From positions 3,024,001 to 3,088,000 of the forward strand of contig NZ_CP097329.1 in NCBI RefSeq assembly GCF_030323025.1: DNA of 64,000 nt. The letters run 5' to 3'. Positions 9,930-18,867 of the stretch are shown here, in pieces; the first letter of the stretch is position 1, and every line of letters starts with the position of its first letter. The notes under the pieces are model-generated. The model searched no databases. It saw nothing but the letters and a program-made list of their open reading frames with translations, and was not told where the DNA came from. The DNA is from Pseudanabaena mucicola str. Chao 1806. Lineage in GTDB: Bacteria > Cyanobacteriota > Cyanobacteriia > Pseudanabaenales > Pseudanabaenaceae. The position numbers were made by a program, and so were the translations under genes.

Positions 9930-11321
9930 CTATTTATCAAGATCAGGCATTGAAAGTACAGCTTCAGTCTCACGGTCAATACCCTTTTCAAAACCAGCAA
10001 CTGCAGCGCGTGCACGACCAGCATGCCATAGGTGACCAACTAAGAACATGAAAGACAATACAAAGTGAGAAGTTGCCAACCAAGAACGAGGAGAAACAAA
10101 GTTTACCGCGTTAATTTCAGTAATAACGCCACCTACTGAGTTCAAGGAACCTAAAGGAGCGTGAGTCATGTACTCTGCAGCGCGACGTACCTGCCAAGGC
10201 TGAACGTCATTCTTGAGCTTGTCGATGTCTAAACCGCTAGGACCACGGAGAGGCTCTAACCAAGGACCACGGAAGTCCCAGAAACGCATGGTTTCACCAC
10301 CGAAGATGATTTCGCCAGATGGAGAACGCATGAGGTATTTACCAAGACCAGTAGGACCTTGAGAGGTTGCAATGTTCGCACCAAGCTTTTGGTCACGAAC
10401 AAGGTAAGTGAATGCTTGGGATTGAGATGCTTCAGCTCCAGTGGGTCCAAAAAATTCACTAGGATAAACTGTGTTGTTGAACCATACAAAGCAAGTAGCA
10501 ATAAAGGCCATCAAACTCAGTGCACCAAGGCTGTAAGAGAGGTATGCTTCACCAGACCAGACGAGAGCACGTCTTGCCCAACCAAAAGGCTTGGTAAGAA
10601 TATGCCAAATACCGCCACTAATTAAGATTAAGCCGAGCCAAATATGTCCGCCAACTACATCTTCGAGGTTGTCAACACCAATAATATTACCTTCACCACC
10701 AAATGGCGAATTTAACAAGTAGCCGAAGATAATAACAGGGTTAAGAGTAGGGTTGGTGATCACACGCACATCGCCACCACCAGGTGCCCATGTATCATAT
10801 AATCCGCCAAAGAACATCGCTTTGAATACGAGCAGAAGAGCGCCAAAGCCCAACAAGATTAAGTGATAACCAATAATGTTGGTCATTTGGTTCTTGTCTT
10901 TCCAGTCGTAACCAAAGAAAGAAGAGTAGTTTTCTAAAACTTCAGGACCGCGCAAAGCATGGTAGATACCACCAAAGCCGAGGACAGCAGAAGAGATCAA
11001 GTGTAAAACACCAACTACGAAGTAGGGGAATATATCTACAACTTCGCCGCCTGCGCCAACACCCCAGCCTTGAGTTGCAAGGTGAGGTAGAAGAATCAAG
11101 CCTTGCTCATACATTGGCTTTTCAGGTACAAAGTGAGCGACTTCAAATAAAGTCATTGCACCAGCCCAGAACACAATCAGACCAGCGTGAGCAACGTGTG
11201 CGCCCAGCAGTTTGCCAGAAAGGTTAATGAGTCTTGCGTTACCAGACCACCAAGCAAAGCCAGATGAATCTTGTGTACGCCCACCCACTCCTAGCGAATT
11301 TAAGTTAATGGTCGTCGTCAC
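9930..11321 (-). CDS. psbC: Photosystem II CP43 chlorophyll apoprotein
   Basis: Inner antenna protein of photosystem II (463 aa, six membrane helices, many His chlorophyll ligands). The core begins with [16 protein letters not shown]. The large lumenal loop contains [14 protein letters not shown], whose Glu and Arg correspond to the CP43 residues that contact the Mn4CaO5 cluster. It ends with [20 protein letters not shown] and an acidic tail. The start is GTG (11319-11321) with a GGAGA site upstream. In most cyanobacteria psbC starts inside the end of psbD; here it starts 224 bases after the psbD stop. Confidence 0.97.
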   Translation of the reverse strand: MTTTINLNSLGVGGRTQDSSGFAWWSGNARLINLSGKLLGAHVAHAGLIVFWAGAMTLFEVAHFVPEKPMYEQGLILLPHLATQGWGVGAGGEVVDIFPYFVVGVLHLISSAVLGFGGIYHALRGPEVLENYSSFFGYDWKDKNQMTNIIGYHLILLGFGALLLVFKAMFFGGLYDTWAPGGGDVRVITNPTLNPVIIFGYLLNSPFGGEGNIIGVDNLEDVVGGHIWLGLILISGGIWHILTKPFGWARRALVWSGEAYLSYSLGALSLMAFIATCFVWFNNTVYPSEFFGPTGAEASQSQAFTYLVRDQKLGANIATSQGPTGLGKYLMRSPSGEIIFGGETMRFWDFRGPWLEPLRGPSGLDIDKLKNDVQPWQVRRAAEYMTHAPLGSLNSVGGVITEINAVNFVSPRSWLATSHFVLSFMFLVGHLWHAGRARAAVAGFEKGIDRETEAVLSMPDLDK

Positions 11322-11545
11322 GAGAGGTTATCTCCAGAAAACTTTCTTATAGGTTTAAAGTGCAAATAATTTTTAAGCTATCAGATATCAGCTTTTTACT
11401 AGCTGCTAACGTCTAGAGGTTTGATGAGAATCATCATAATCTAAAAACTAGTCCAACTGTGCTGGTATCTGATAGCTAAGTTGTTACTAAAACATTTTGC
11501 ATAGATTTTATAAATCAGTATGCAAAATGTTTTGAAATGTGGAGA
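11322..11545 (-). promoter_or_regulatory. psbD-psbC spacer with two inverted repeats
   Basis: This 224-base spacer separates genes that normally overlap. Reading from psbD, a 14-bp perfect hairpin (11489-11502 with 11520-11533, arm AAAACATTTTGCAT) begins 12 bases after the psbD stop. A second, long-range inverted repeat of 12 bp (11376-11387 with 11466-11477, arm AGCTATCAGATA) encloses most of the rest. No long T run follows the first hairpin, so it may be an RNA processing or stabilising element rather than a terminator. A separate psbC promoter is possible but cannot be shown. Confidence 0.5.
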
Positions 11546-12613
11546 TTACAGTGCGTTACCACGTGGTAATACTTCTTCAGGGAAGATGAATTTTTCAGCA
11601 GGCTGGTCTTGAGGAGCCATCCAAGCACGAATACCTTCATTCAATAGCAAGTTCTTAGTGTAGAAAGTTTCAAATTCAGGATCTTCTGCAGCGCGGACTT
11701 CTTGAGATACGAAGTCATAAGCACGAAGATTTAATGCTAATCCAACGATACCAACACTGCTGAACCATAAGCCAGCTACGGGTACAAATAGCATGAAGAA
11801 GTGCAACCAACGCTTGTTGGAGAAAGCAATACCGAAGATTTGGCTCCAGAATCGGTTAGCAGTAACCATGGAGTAAGTTTCTTCTTCTTGGGTTGGATTG
11901 AAAGCTTTGAAGGTGTTTGCAGTGTTACCATCACCATCTTCAAATAAGGTGTTTTCTACAGTTGCACCGTGAATTGCACAAAGCAATGCGCCACCAAGAA
12001 TACCTGCTACGCCCATCATATGAAATGGGTTAAGAGTCCAGTTGTGGAAACCTTGTAAGAATAGGATGAAGCGGAAAATGCCAGCTACGCCGAAAGTAGG
12101 ACCGAAGAACCAGCCAGATTGACCCAATGGGTACATCAAGAATACTGATACGAATACGGCGATAGGACCAGAGAAGGCGATCGCGTTATAAGGACGGATA
12201 CCAACTAGACGTGCAATTTCAAATTGACGGAGCATGAAGCCAATCAATGCAAATGCGCCATGTAGTGCGAGGAATGTCCATAGACCACCAATCTGACACC
12301 AGCGAGTAAAGTCTCCCTGTGCTTCAGGTCCCCATAGGAATAGTAAGGAGTGACCAACGCTCAATGCAGGAGAAGATACAGCTACGGTCAAAATGTTGCA
12401 TCCTTCGAGGAAGCTAGAAGCTAAACCGTGGGTGTACCAAGATGATACGAAGGTGATACCTGTAAACCAGCCACCAACAGCCAAAAATGCGGTGGGGAAT
12501 AGCAATAAGCCACTCCAACCAATAAATACAAATCTGTCGCGTTTTAGCCAATCGTCAAGGAGATCAAACCATCCTCTTTCGACTTCTTGCGACCTGCCCA
12601 TTGCAATGGTCAT
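11546..12613 (-). CDS. psbD: Photosystem II reaction centre protein D2
   Basis: D2 subunit of the photosystem II reaction centre (355 aa, five helices), binding P680, pheophytin, QA and the non-haem iron. The sequence follows D2 throughout: [17 protein letters not shown], the redox-active Tyr in FLMYPLGQ (Tyr161), the chlorophyll-ligand His in NPFHMMG (His198), and the LPRGNAL end. Two or three residues are added around GDGNTANTF relative to the usual 352-353. An out-of-frame GTGGTAACG at 11562-11554, the position used as the psbC start in other cyanobacteria, closes at a TGA about 15 codons on. Confidence 0.97.
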   Translation of the reverse strand: MTIAMGRSQEVERGWFDLLDDWLKRDRFVFIGWSGLLLFPTAFLAVGGWFTGITFVSSWYTHGLASSFLEGCNILTVAVSSPALSVGHSLLFLWGPEAQGDFTRWCQIGGLWTFLALHGAFALIGFMLRQFEIARLVGIRPYNAIAFSGPIAVFVSVFLMYPLGQSGWFFGPTFGVAGIFRFILFLQGFHNWTLNPFHMMGVAGILGGALLCAIHGATVENTLFEDGDGNTANTFKAFNPTQEEETYSMVTANRFWSQIFGIAFSNKRWLHFFMLFVPVAGLWFSSVGIVGLALNLRAYDFVSQEVRAAEDPEFETFYTKNLLLNEGIRAWMAPQDQPAEKFIFPEEVLPRGNAL

Positions 12614-13209
12614 ATTCTTAAATCCTGCTTTAACTACGAGTATTTATATGGATTTGAAATTAGCTTAACACATCTTTACGTTTGACTTATGACAAAATAC
12701 CTATATAGCTAAAGCCCTTGATTGGAAAAGGTTTGAGGGCATTTACAAAGTATATTTATCCTACAAGAAATCTTAAAAAAGTGTTAAGGAGGTGTTGATA
12801 TCCTCCCAAGGGAGTAAATACCAGTAATTTAATATATTTTAGTTAACAATATAGCAGTACTAGATCAAGTCATTTTTAAAATGACTTACTGGGCAGAGAC
12901 AAGTTCTAATACTGATGTTTATTGTCTAAGTATTTGTACTTATAAGTATTTATTTAAATAACTAGGCATAATTAAAAAACAAAGTCAAAACCTATGGCAT
13001 AAGCGCAGTGCGTGCCATAGGTTTTGCTTTAATTGCACCTAGTTACTTAGATATTTGATTAAAATTTATTGAGGACTTAGTCGATTACTCTAGGACATGA
13101 TCGCGATCGCACCTTTTTAATCAACCCTAGGGCAAGATTAACCTAAGCCTGTCGAAGGAATCCCGAAGTGTGTTTGGCTAGTTAACTTTTAGGTCAAGAG
13201 GTAATCGAA
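12614..13209. other. Gene-free region upstream of psbD and the pilin-like gene
   Basis: About 600 bases with no convincing ORF; it must hold the divergent psbD promoter and 5' leader. Visible structures: a GGAGG/CCTCC hairpin at 12788-12806, a 9-bp stem at 12867-12887, and a nested palindrome at 12960-13045. The palindrome has an inner perfect 13-bp stem (12987-12999 with 13013-13025) and imperfect outer arms AACTAGG...CCTAGTT. The palindrome is probably a dispersed repeat; no regulatory function is demonstrated. Confidence 0.6.
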
Positions 13210-13851
13210 ATGGTTCAGCAAACTAAAACAGAACAGCCTGAATTGTTGTTGCAAGTTGGCGATGATAATCGGGAAAATCAATTAGTCTTGGGAACTGAAC
13301 AAGAGGCGATCGCTGATTTACCTCAAGATGAATTACCACTCCAGAAGCCGAAAAAAACTAAGCGATCGCTTTTACGTTGGATTGTTTACGGTGGTTTAGG
13401 GTTTGGCATCCTTGCCATAGCCCTGCCTGCTTTTTTAGGTCATCGGTCTATGTGTGGTGGCTACAAAGCCCGTAATGCTGAAGGCAAAACCTATGTGGGT
13501 AGTATGAATAGAGCGCAACAGGCTTTTTGGCTAGAAAAATCAGCCTTTGCTAATTCTATTCCTGCTTTAGATCTCGGTATACAAGAGGAGACGAGCAACT
13601 TTAACTATGAGATTCATCGTTTGCCACTTGTGTCCTATCAATATGCAATTCCCAAAAACGACAAAGTGAAAGGTTTTGTTGGTGCGGTATTTGTGGTTGT
13701 ACCTGAAGATACTCAAACTGAGAAAAAAGAGATTACTACTGTAGCCATCCTCTGTGAATCTCAAGGAACAGGATTGCAAGAAAAGTTGTCCAAGCCATCA
13801 TTGCAAAACGGGAAACCAACCTGTCCTGAAGGAACGCTTTCACTAAACTAA
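13210..13851 (+). CDS. Type IV pilin-like G/H family protein
   Basis: 213 aa with an acidic N-terminal cytoplasmic part. A single membrane segment follows near residues 60-78 (LLRWIVYGGLGFGILAIALPAF), then an extracytoplasmic domain containing the family signature EGKTYVGSMNRAQQAFWLEK. Residues C-terminal to it (Cys-containing ILCESQGTG and KPTCPEG) probably form a disulfide, as in pilin-like folds. It lacks a standard prepilin cleavage site, so it is pilin-like rather than a pilin. Only 15 bases separate it from the next gene, suggesting an operon. Confidence 0.75.
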   Translation: MVQQTKTEQPELLLQVGDDNRENQLVLGTEQEAIADLPQDELPLQKPKKTKRSLLRWIVYGGLGFGILAIALPAFLGHRSMCGGYKARNAEGKTYVGSMNRAQQAFWLEKSAFANSIPALDLGIQEETSNFNYEIHRLPLVSYQYAIPKNDKVKGFVGAVFVVVPEDTQTEKKEITTVAILCESQGTGLQEKLSKPSLQNGKPTCPEGTLSLN

Positions 13852-13866
13852 ATCTGAGGTTTACCA

Positions 13867-14787
13867 ATGAATAGTTATGTCAATTATCGTTATCGAGACT
13901 TTCAGAATCAATCATTTCAAAGTGAATTTCGTAAAGGTGAAGATAAGACCGCTGACTTTACAGGCGCGAGATTGAAAGGATGTGATTTTCGAGGAACGGG
14001 GCTAACAGGTGCTGATTTCTCAGAAACAGCGATCGCAAAGGATGAAAAAAACTTCCAAAAGCAATGCATCAATATGTTTCTGCATATCATTTTGGGAATT
14101 CCTCTAGGATTAGCAGCTTGGTCCCTAGGTCGATTCGTGCTTATAGGCTGTGGTGGTGAGGTCTCAAATCCCTATGGATGGTTGACAAATCCTTTTGTCT
14201 GGATATTTGCATTTGCTACGGCTGCGGCAGTCTCTCAAAGAAGGATTTCTAATATTTACATGGGGCTAATTGGGTTAATGGTAATCGCCGCAATTAACTC
14301 TACAGCCTTGATGATAGTTGGGATAGGTGTGATGATTGCCGCCTTTGGGATGTCTATGTTTGGACTCTATCTGGGTTACAAAAAAGGGGCGATCGCGGTG
14401 GGTATGGTCTGGATGTCGGTGGGAGTATCTTCGGCAATTTCATCGGGCTATAGCTGGATCAAATACCAAGAAATTCATTATGCAATTTTGTTTGCTTTAT
14501 TGGCGATTGTGCCTGCTGTTTTAGCGACTAGGGCTTTTAATCTCCATTTTGCAAAAGTCAAAATGTCGGCGGTGACTTCTTTTGATGATGCAGACTTAAC
14601 AAATGCGCGATTTGTAAATGCAGTTTTAGAAAATTGTGATTTTTCAGGTGCAAACTTAGCAGGTATCGATTGGCATGGTGCAACCTTGAGAAATTGCAAG
14701 TTCCCTAAAGGTTATTCTCTAGATATTCAAGCGGCGATCGCTAAAAATCCTGAGATTATAGCTGTCACCAATTACGTCAGCCTCTAA
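13867..14787 (+). CDS. Pentapeptide-repeat membrane protein
   Basis: 306 aa with a split architecture. A short pentapeptide block (residues about 32-55, DFTGARLKGCDFRGTGLTGADF) is followed by about six hydrophobic segments (residues 70-225), then a second pentapeptide block (DADLTNARF to NLAGIDWHG, residues 240-280). This looks like one beta-helix interrupted by a membrane domain. It follows the pilin-like gene closely and is probably cotranscribed. Function unknown. Confidence 0.75.
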   Translation: MNSYVNYRYRDFQNQSFQSEFRKGEDKTADFTGARLKGCDFRGTGLTGADFSETAIAKDEKNFQKQCINMFLHIILGIPLGLAAWSLGRFVLIGCGGEVSNPYGWLTNPFVWIFAFATAAAVSQRRISNIYMGLIGLMVIAAINSTALMIVGIGVMIAAFGMSMFGLYLGYKKGAIAVGMVWMSVGVSSAISSGYSWIKYQEIHYAILFALLAIVPAVLATRAFNLHFAKVKMSAVTSFDDADLTNARFVNAVLENCDFSGANLAGIDWHGATLRNCKFPKGYSLDIQAAIAKNPEIIAVTNYVSL

Positions 14788-14795
14788 AAAACAAA

Positions 14796-14833
14796 GTGAG
14801 TGGCAGTGCTTCCCGCCGCCATTCACTTTGAGG
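14796..14833. terminator. Hairpin after the pentapeptide membrane gene
   Basis: A 13-bp near-perfect stem with arms CAAAGTGAGTGGC and GCCATTCACTTTG begins 9 bases after the stop codon. There is no clear T run, so it is either a weak terminator or a repeat. Confidence 0.45.
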
Positions 14834-14995
14834 TTGGATACAATAGGCTATGAATATTTAACTAAGTAAGTTGTTTAAACTTAGGATGGGGTAGAGATCT
14901 TGTAACCCTTCATTTCTGGTTAATTGATGCGTTACGTTTCACTAACGTATCCTGCATTTAGAGCTACATTTAGAACAAAATTAGTGATTTGAATA

Positions 14996-15772
14996 ATGCT
15001 GGAAATACCTAATGTTATTAAAGGAATAATAATCCTTATTTTTGTATTTGTACCAATTGAAAAAATATTTGCCGTACATCACAAAAAACTATTACGTGAA
15101 GGTTGGTTTACAGATATTTGTTATTATTTTTCAGGCTATTTTATTGGTCATGGCACAACTAAATTATTAATTATATTTGCATTGTTTGGACAAGGTTCTA
15201 TTCCCACCTTATCTGGCTTTGTTAGCCAACAGCCCCTTTTTCTTCAAGTAATCGTTGCTATATTTATTGGGGATCTTTGTTTTTATATAGTTCACTATTT
15301 AATGCATACCGTGCCTTGGTTGTGGAAATTCCACGCAATTCATCATAGTTCCACCCATATGGACTGGCTTGCGACTGTGCGTGTGCATCCTTTCGAGCAG
15401 ATTTTGACCAAGGCTTGCCAAATGATTCCGCTTTATTGGCTCGGTTTTTCGACAGAGGCTTTGGCGATTTATGGAATTTTTTCGAGTGCGATCGCCTTTT
15501 TTATTCATGCCAATATTAGCGTCAGATTTCCAATTTTAAAATGGATTATTGTTACACCTGAATTTCATCATTGGCATCATGATCGTCATCCAAAACTATA
15601 TGCTCAAAATCTGGCTGTACAGTTACCAATCCTCGATTATATATTTGGCACTTGGCATATGCCTAACAAAGAACTACCTAAACAGTATGGAACAGAATTA
15701 AATATTAGGACTAACTATTTTAATCATTTAGTTTATCCATTTAATCATCTATTTAAAAGCAGGAAAATCTAA
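14996..15772 (+). CDS. Sterol desaturase / fatty acid hydroxylase family protein
   Basis: Membrane di-iron oxygenase family, 258 aa. The histidine clusters are present: HYLMH, HAIHHSSTHMDW and PEFHHWHHDRH, with intervening hydrophobic segments. Such enzymes hydroxylate or desaturate lipids or carotenoids; the substrate here is unknown. The stop overlaps the ATG of the following broken rhodanese gene (15772). Confidence 0.85.
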   Translation: MLEIPNVIKGIIILIFVFVPIEKIFAVHHKKLLREGWFTDICYYFSGYFIGHGTTKLLIIFALFGQGSIPTLSGFVSQQPLFLQVIVAIFIGDLCFYIVHYLMHTVPWLWKFHAIHHSSTHMDWLATVRVHPFEQILTKACQMIPLYWLGFSTEALAIYGIFSSAIAFFIHANISVRFPILKWIIVTPEFHHWHHDRHPKLYAQNLAVQLPILDYIFGTWHMPNKELPKQYGTELNIRTNYFNHLVYPFNHLFKSRKI

Positions 15773-16246
15773 TGGATAGACAAGCATTTCAACTAACAAA
15801 AAGCAACTTTAAAGAATTTATATCTACACGTAGATATTTGTTTCCTTTAGCTATAGTTGGCACAATGTTTGTCGTTGGTCTTGGGACTTTGAGTCTGTTG
15901 GCTTATCAACAGCAAATGAGTTTACCTGTATATTTACAAAGTTTTAGTACACCGCAAATTTCGGTCAATGCGTTGGCTAGTAGCAAGCTGAGATCTATAG
16001 TGTTAATCGATAATTGAGATTGAGTTAGGGATTCAAAGGATTAAAAATATTGTGGAACGCTATCAAGAGCAAGCAAAAACTAAACCCACAATAGTTTTGT
16101 ACTGTACTTCTGGTATGCGATCAATAAAGGCAAACAAGTACCTAAGCGGTCGCGGCTATCAGGTTTTAACTTTGACAGGTGGCATTACAGCATGGCGTAA
16201 ACAATTTACGCGATCGCAAGATTTGCAAGTTTTATCAGAAAAATAA
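15772..16246 (+). pseudogene. Membrane-anchored rhodanese, internally deleted
   Basis: The first 81 codons give a cytoplasmic N-terminus, a membrane anchor (LFPLAIVGTMFVVGLGTLSLL) and the start of a rhodanese domain ending VLIDN-stop. The rest continues in another frame from about 16018 (IEIELGIQRIKNIVE) and contains the active-site loop VLYCTSGMRS with its Cys, then LTGGITAWR. The conserved segment between VLID and the later helix is missing, so a deletion of roughly 20 codons plus a frameshift is inferred. A GTG at 16052 could start a 64-aa remnant, but it lacks half the domain. Confidence 0.75.
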
Positions 16247-16275
16247 AAAAGCGCCTCACGAGGCGCTTTTTTATT
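16242..16275 (+). terminator. Terminator after the rhodanese remnant
   Basis: Perfect 15-bp stem (16242-16256 with 16261-16275) around a 4-base loop, with core GCGCCT, followed by T-rich sequence. Its A-rich left arm could also stop transcription coming from the tRNA side. Confidence 0.88.
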
Positions 16276-16282
16276 TTTTAAG

Positions 16283-16356
16283 TCGGGATGATAGGATTCG
16301 AACCTACGGCATCCTGCTCCCAAAGCAGGCGCGCTACCAAGCTGCGCTACATCCCG
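16283..16356 (-). tRNA. tRNA-Pro (anticodon TGG)
   Basis: On the minus strand it folds as a cloverleaf: acceptor CGGGATG paired with CATCCCG, anticodon stem CCTGC/GCAGG with loop TTTGGGA, and a T arm carrying GGTTCGAATCC. Discriminator base A; CCA is not encoded. Confidence 0.95.
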
Positions 16357-16450
16357 TTGCGAATTCCTATGTTACAACAGAAAGCGCAAAATAAGCAAAA
16401 ATAATTCCCGAATATCCCCAAATTATTTTTATAATTAGGAAAACTACATT

Positions 16451-18190
16451 TTATGAGTTGGGAAAGATACGTAACCGCCGATTTGGTTCGGAACCGTAGC
16501 TTTCTGAGCGCAGTTGATAGTGCTCGACAAGTTCGTGCTGCATTCGGCGAATTATCGATGAACGGGGGAGTAGCTCGACGGGCTGACCTTTAGGGATGAC
16601 GATTTGCTCAACGGCGAGTCGCGTTTCTTCGAGGGCTTCGATTTCGTCTTCGGAGTCACCGTAGGCAAACATATTTAGGTCAGTAATCGTATCGGCAGGG
16701 CTTTCATCGATATGTAAGATCCGTCTGAGCGCACGATTAATTTGAGGTAATGTGCTGGTTTTAATCGCGTGAATTGGAATTTGACGGGCTTCGGCAACTT
16801 GACGCACTTTAGAACTAGTGCGAATTTGCGATCGCAAAGCCAACACAATATCCGCCTCATCGAGATCCTTGGTGATTTCGATTGGTAAATTAATCGATTG
16901 AATTACCTGCTCAGTTTGATGGCGGCTGACTCCATAGAGATAAACATAGAGAGTCCCAAAGCGTTCTTGCATCGCTCCGTAAACATTGGCAAGTTCGTTA
17001 GCTTCCTCCTCTTCCTCATTGATATTGTCACTAGGGGGATTACTGTTCAATTTGCTTGTTAAATCTGCAATTTCAGAACGGTTTTGTACCTGCGGATCGA
17101 GAGGAATGGGTTTCATACGACCCGATGCTCGCCAACCCTTAATGACAGGATTCTTGACAATTTCAGGGTTTTTCGGCTTTTCGTCAGTGGTGGTCACTTC
17201 GCCTGCATCATTGACCGAGCGAATTTGGCGACCAGGATCGCGATCGCGCAGAAGCATATCAATGGTTGCTGCAACATCACTATGTACAGCCCAACGGTAA
17301 CGTTCCCACATTTCCACAGCAATATCAAAGGTGGGCTGAGCTTTGCGTTCGAGGATACTCTTTTGAGGCAAGCCCCGCCGACGCATTTCTTCATCGCCGA
17401 GAGTGACGGATTGAATGCCGCCAATTAAGTCTGAAAGCGTTGGATTTTTAATTAAATTAGCCAATTGATTGCCGTGGGCTGTGCCGACTAGTTGCACGCC
17501 ACGTTCAGCGATCGTTCTAGCGGCGAGGGCTTCGAGTTCTGTACCAATTTCATCGATGACGATCACTTCAGGCATATGGTTTTCCACTGCCTCGATCATC
17601 ACTTGGTGCTGCAATTCGGGCTGGGAGACTTGCATCCTTCGCGCCCGACCGATTGCTGGGTGAGGGATATCACCATCACCTGCAATTTCGTTAGATGAGT
17701 CAATAATTACCACTCGCTTATTCAGGTCATCGGCAAGGACACGGGCAATTTCGCGTAGTGCCGTCGTCTTACCCATTCCTGGTTTACCTAGCAATAAAAT
17801 CGATTTGCCTGTTTCCACTAAATCACGAATCATGGCGATCGTCCCGTAAACGGCTCGACCGACGCGACAGGTCAGACCAATAATTTCGCCTTTGCGGTTA
17901 CGGATTGCACTGATGCGGTGCAGGGTGCGCTCAATTCCTGCACGATTATCGCCGCCAAATTCGCCCACTTGTTTGACGCAGATTGCTAAATCTTCTTTGG
18001 TAATCGGGTCATCGGTTAAATATTTGGTGCTATCAAAATACCTTGCTTCGGGCAATCTGCCTAAATCCATCACAATTTCGACAAGTTGTTCTAACCCGCC
18101 GCAGAGTTCTAGGCTATTTTTGATGCGTGGTGGCAGAATATCGAGAAGTTGCTCGAGGTTGTCAGTAACTTGCTTGCGGATGGAGTCCAT
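16451..18190 (-). CDS. Ycf45-like AAA ATPase with R3H domain
   Basis: 579 aa. The N-terminal half is a SpoIIIAA-like P-loop ATPase with Walker A GKPGMGKTT (residues 135-143) and Walker B VIVIDEIGTE near 215. The middle is acidic and low complexity (EEEEEANELANVYG). The C-terminus has the R3H-type nucleic-acid-binding motif with QHELVEHYQL near residue 555. The family is conserved in cyanobacteria and some plastids (ycf45); its role in nucleic acid metabolism is suspected, not established. Monocistronic. Confidence 0.85.
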   Translation of the reverse strand: MDSIRKQVTDNLEQLLDILPPRIKNSLELCGGLEQLVEIVMDLGRLPEARYFDSTKYLTDDPITKEDLAICVKQVGEFGGDNRAGIERTLHRISAIRNRKGEIIGLTCRVGRAVYGTIAMIRDLVETGKSILLLGKPGMGKTTALREIARVLADDLNKRVVIIDSSNEIAGDGDIPHPAIGRARRMQVSQPELQHQVMIEAVENHMPEVIVIDEIGTELEALAARTIAERGVQLVGTAHGNQLANLIKNPTLSDLIGGIQSVTLGDEEMRRRGLPQKSILERKAQPTFDIAVEMWERYRWAVHSDVAATIDMLLRDRDPGRQIRSVNDAGEVTTTDEKPKNPEIVKNPVIKGWRASGRMKPIPLDPQVQNRSEIADLTSKLNSNPPSDNINEEEEEANELANVYGAMQERFGTLYVYLYGVSRHQTEQVIQSINLPIEITKDLDEADIVLALRSQIRTSSKVRQVAEARQIPIHAIKTSTLPQINRALRRILHIDESPADTITDLNMFAYGDSEDEIEALEETRLAVEQIVIPKGQPVELLPRSSIIRRMQHELVEHYQLRSESYGSEPNRRLRIFPNS

Positions 18191-18225
18191 TAGGCTTTTT
18201 AAAGGTTTTACGGTTAGGTTTAAGT

Positions 18226-18256
18226 GCTAAAAGTGCTGCAACGCAGCACTTTTAGC
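18226..18256. repeat. Perfect hairpin upstream of the ycf45-like gene
   Basis: 14-bp perfect inverted repeat (18226-18239 with 18243-18256, arm GCTAAAAGTGCTGC) with a 3-base loop, 36 bases before the start codon on the minus strand. It is probably one of the dispersed palindromes of this genome; it could also affect the leader. The rest of 18257-18821 shows no convincing gene. Confidence 0.7.
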
Positions 18257-18821
18257 TTTGTTTAATTCATGAAACTAATTGCTTGGCGATTTACTCAGCG
18301 ATCGCTATTAATTTGAACTTTGGGATAACTACATTGTAATCATTACCAAGTTTAATTTCAGTAGACCTCTTGCAGAACTGAAAATATGTTAGATTTATGA
18401 GCTTTGAAATTTTACATTAGCCCTAATAATTCTTTGCTTTTTTCTCTCCCTTCTAGCCTATCCTTACCTCTAGATCACTACCAGATAATTTAGATAAAAT
18501 CTCTCAGGTTGTGCGTGTGCGGATTCTGAGGAAAATCCAATGGTTGAGCATTAATTTTTAAAAGATTTCTGCGCTGCCATTGACCATTGACGATTCAATT
18601 TGCCTTGATATTTTGGTATAAAGTAAGTCCGCCAATTCAAGTATGAAATGCAATGCTTCAATTACAACATCTACTAGCAAAGAAACAGTCCAACGTCCAG
18701 AGGTTAATAGCTTCATGGTAATAGTTGATGGTTTTGCACCTTCTGGGAGTTAACAACTCCATCGGATATCTAGAGATTGAGTACATTGAAGTATGGGGGG
18801 GCTACCCAATTTTTTCGATAA

Positions 18822-18854
18822 AAAGAGATGTTTTGCAAAGCAAAACATCTCTTT
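18822..18854 (-). terminator. Terminator of the transketolase-like gene
   Basis: Perfect 15-bp stem (18822-18836 with 18840-18854) with a 3-base loop, followed on the minus strand by TTTTTATCG. It lies 14 bases after the stop codon. Confidence 0.85.
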
Positions 18855-18867
18855 AAATTTAAAAAGT

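Noticed and set aside
16986-17428. Long antisense frames over the ycf45-like gene
   Set aside because: Antisense shadows of a well-supported ATPase; no start site or domain.
18643-18753. 36-codon ORF starting MKCNASITTSTSKETVQ
   Set aside because: No ribosome site, no recognised homologue, and it lies in a spacer without other coding signs.
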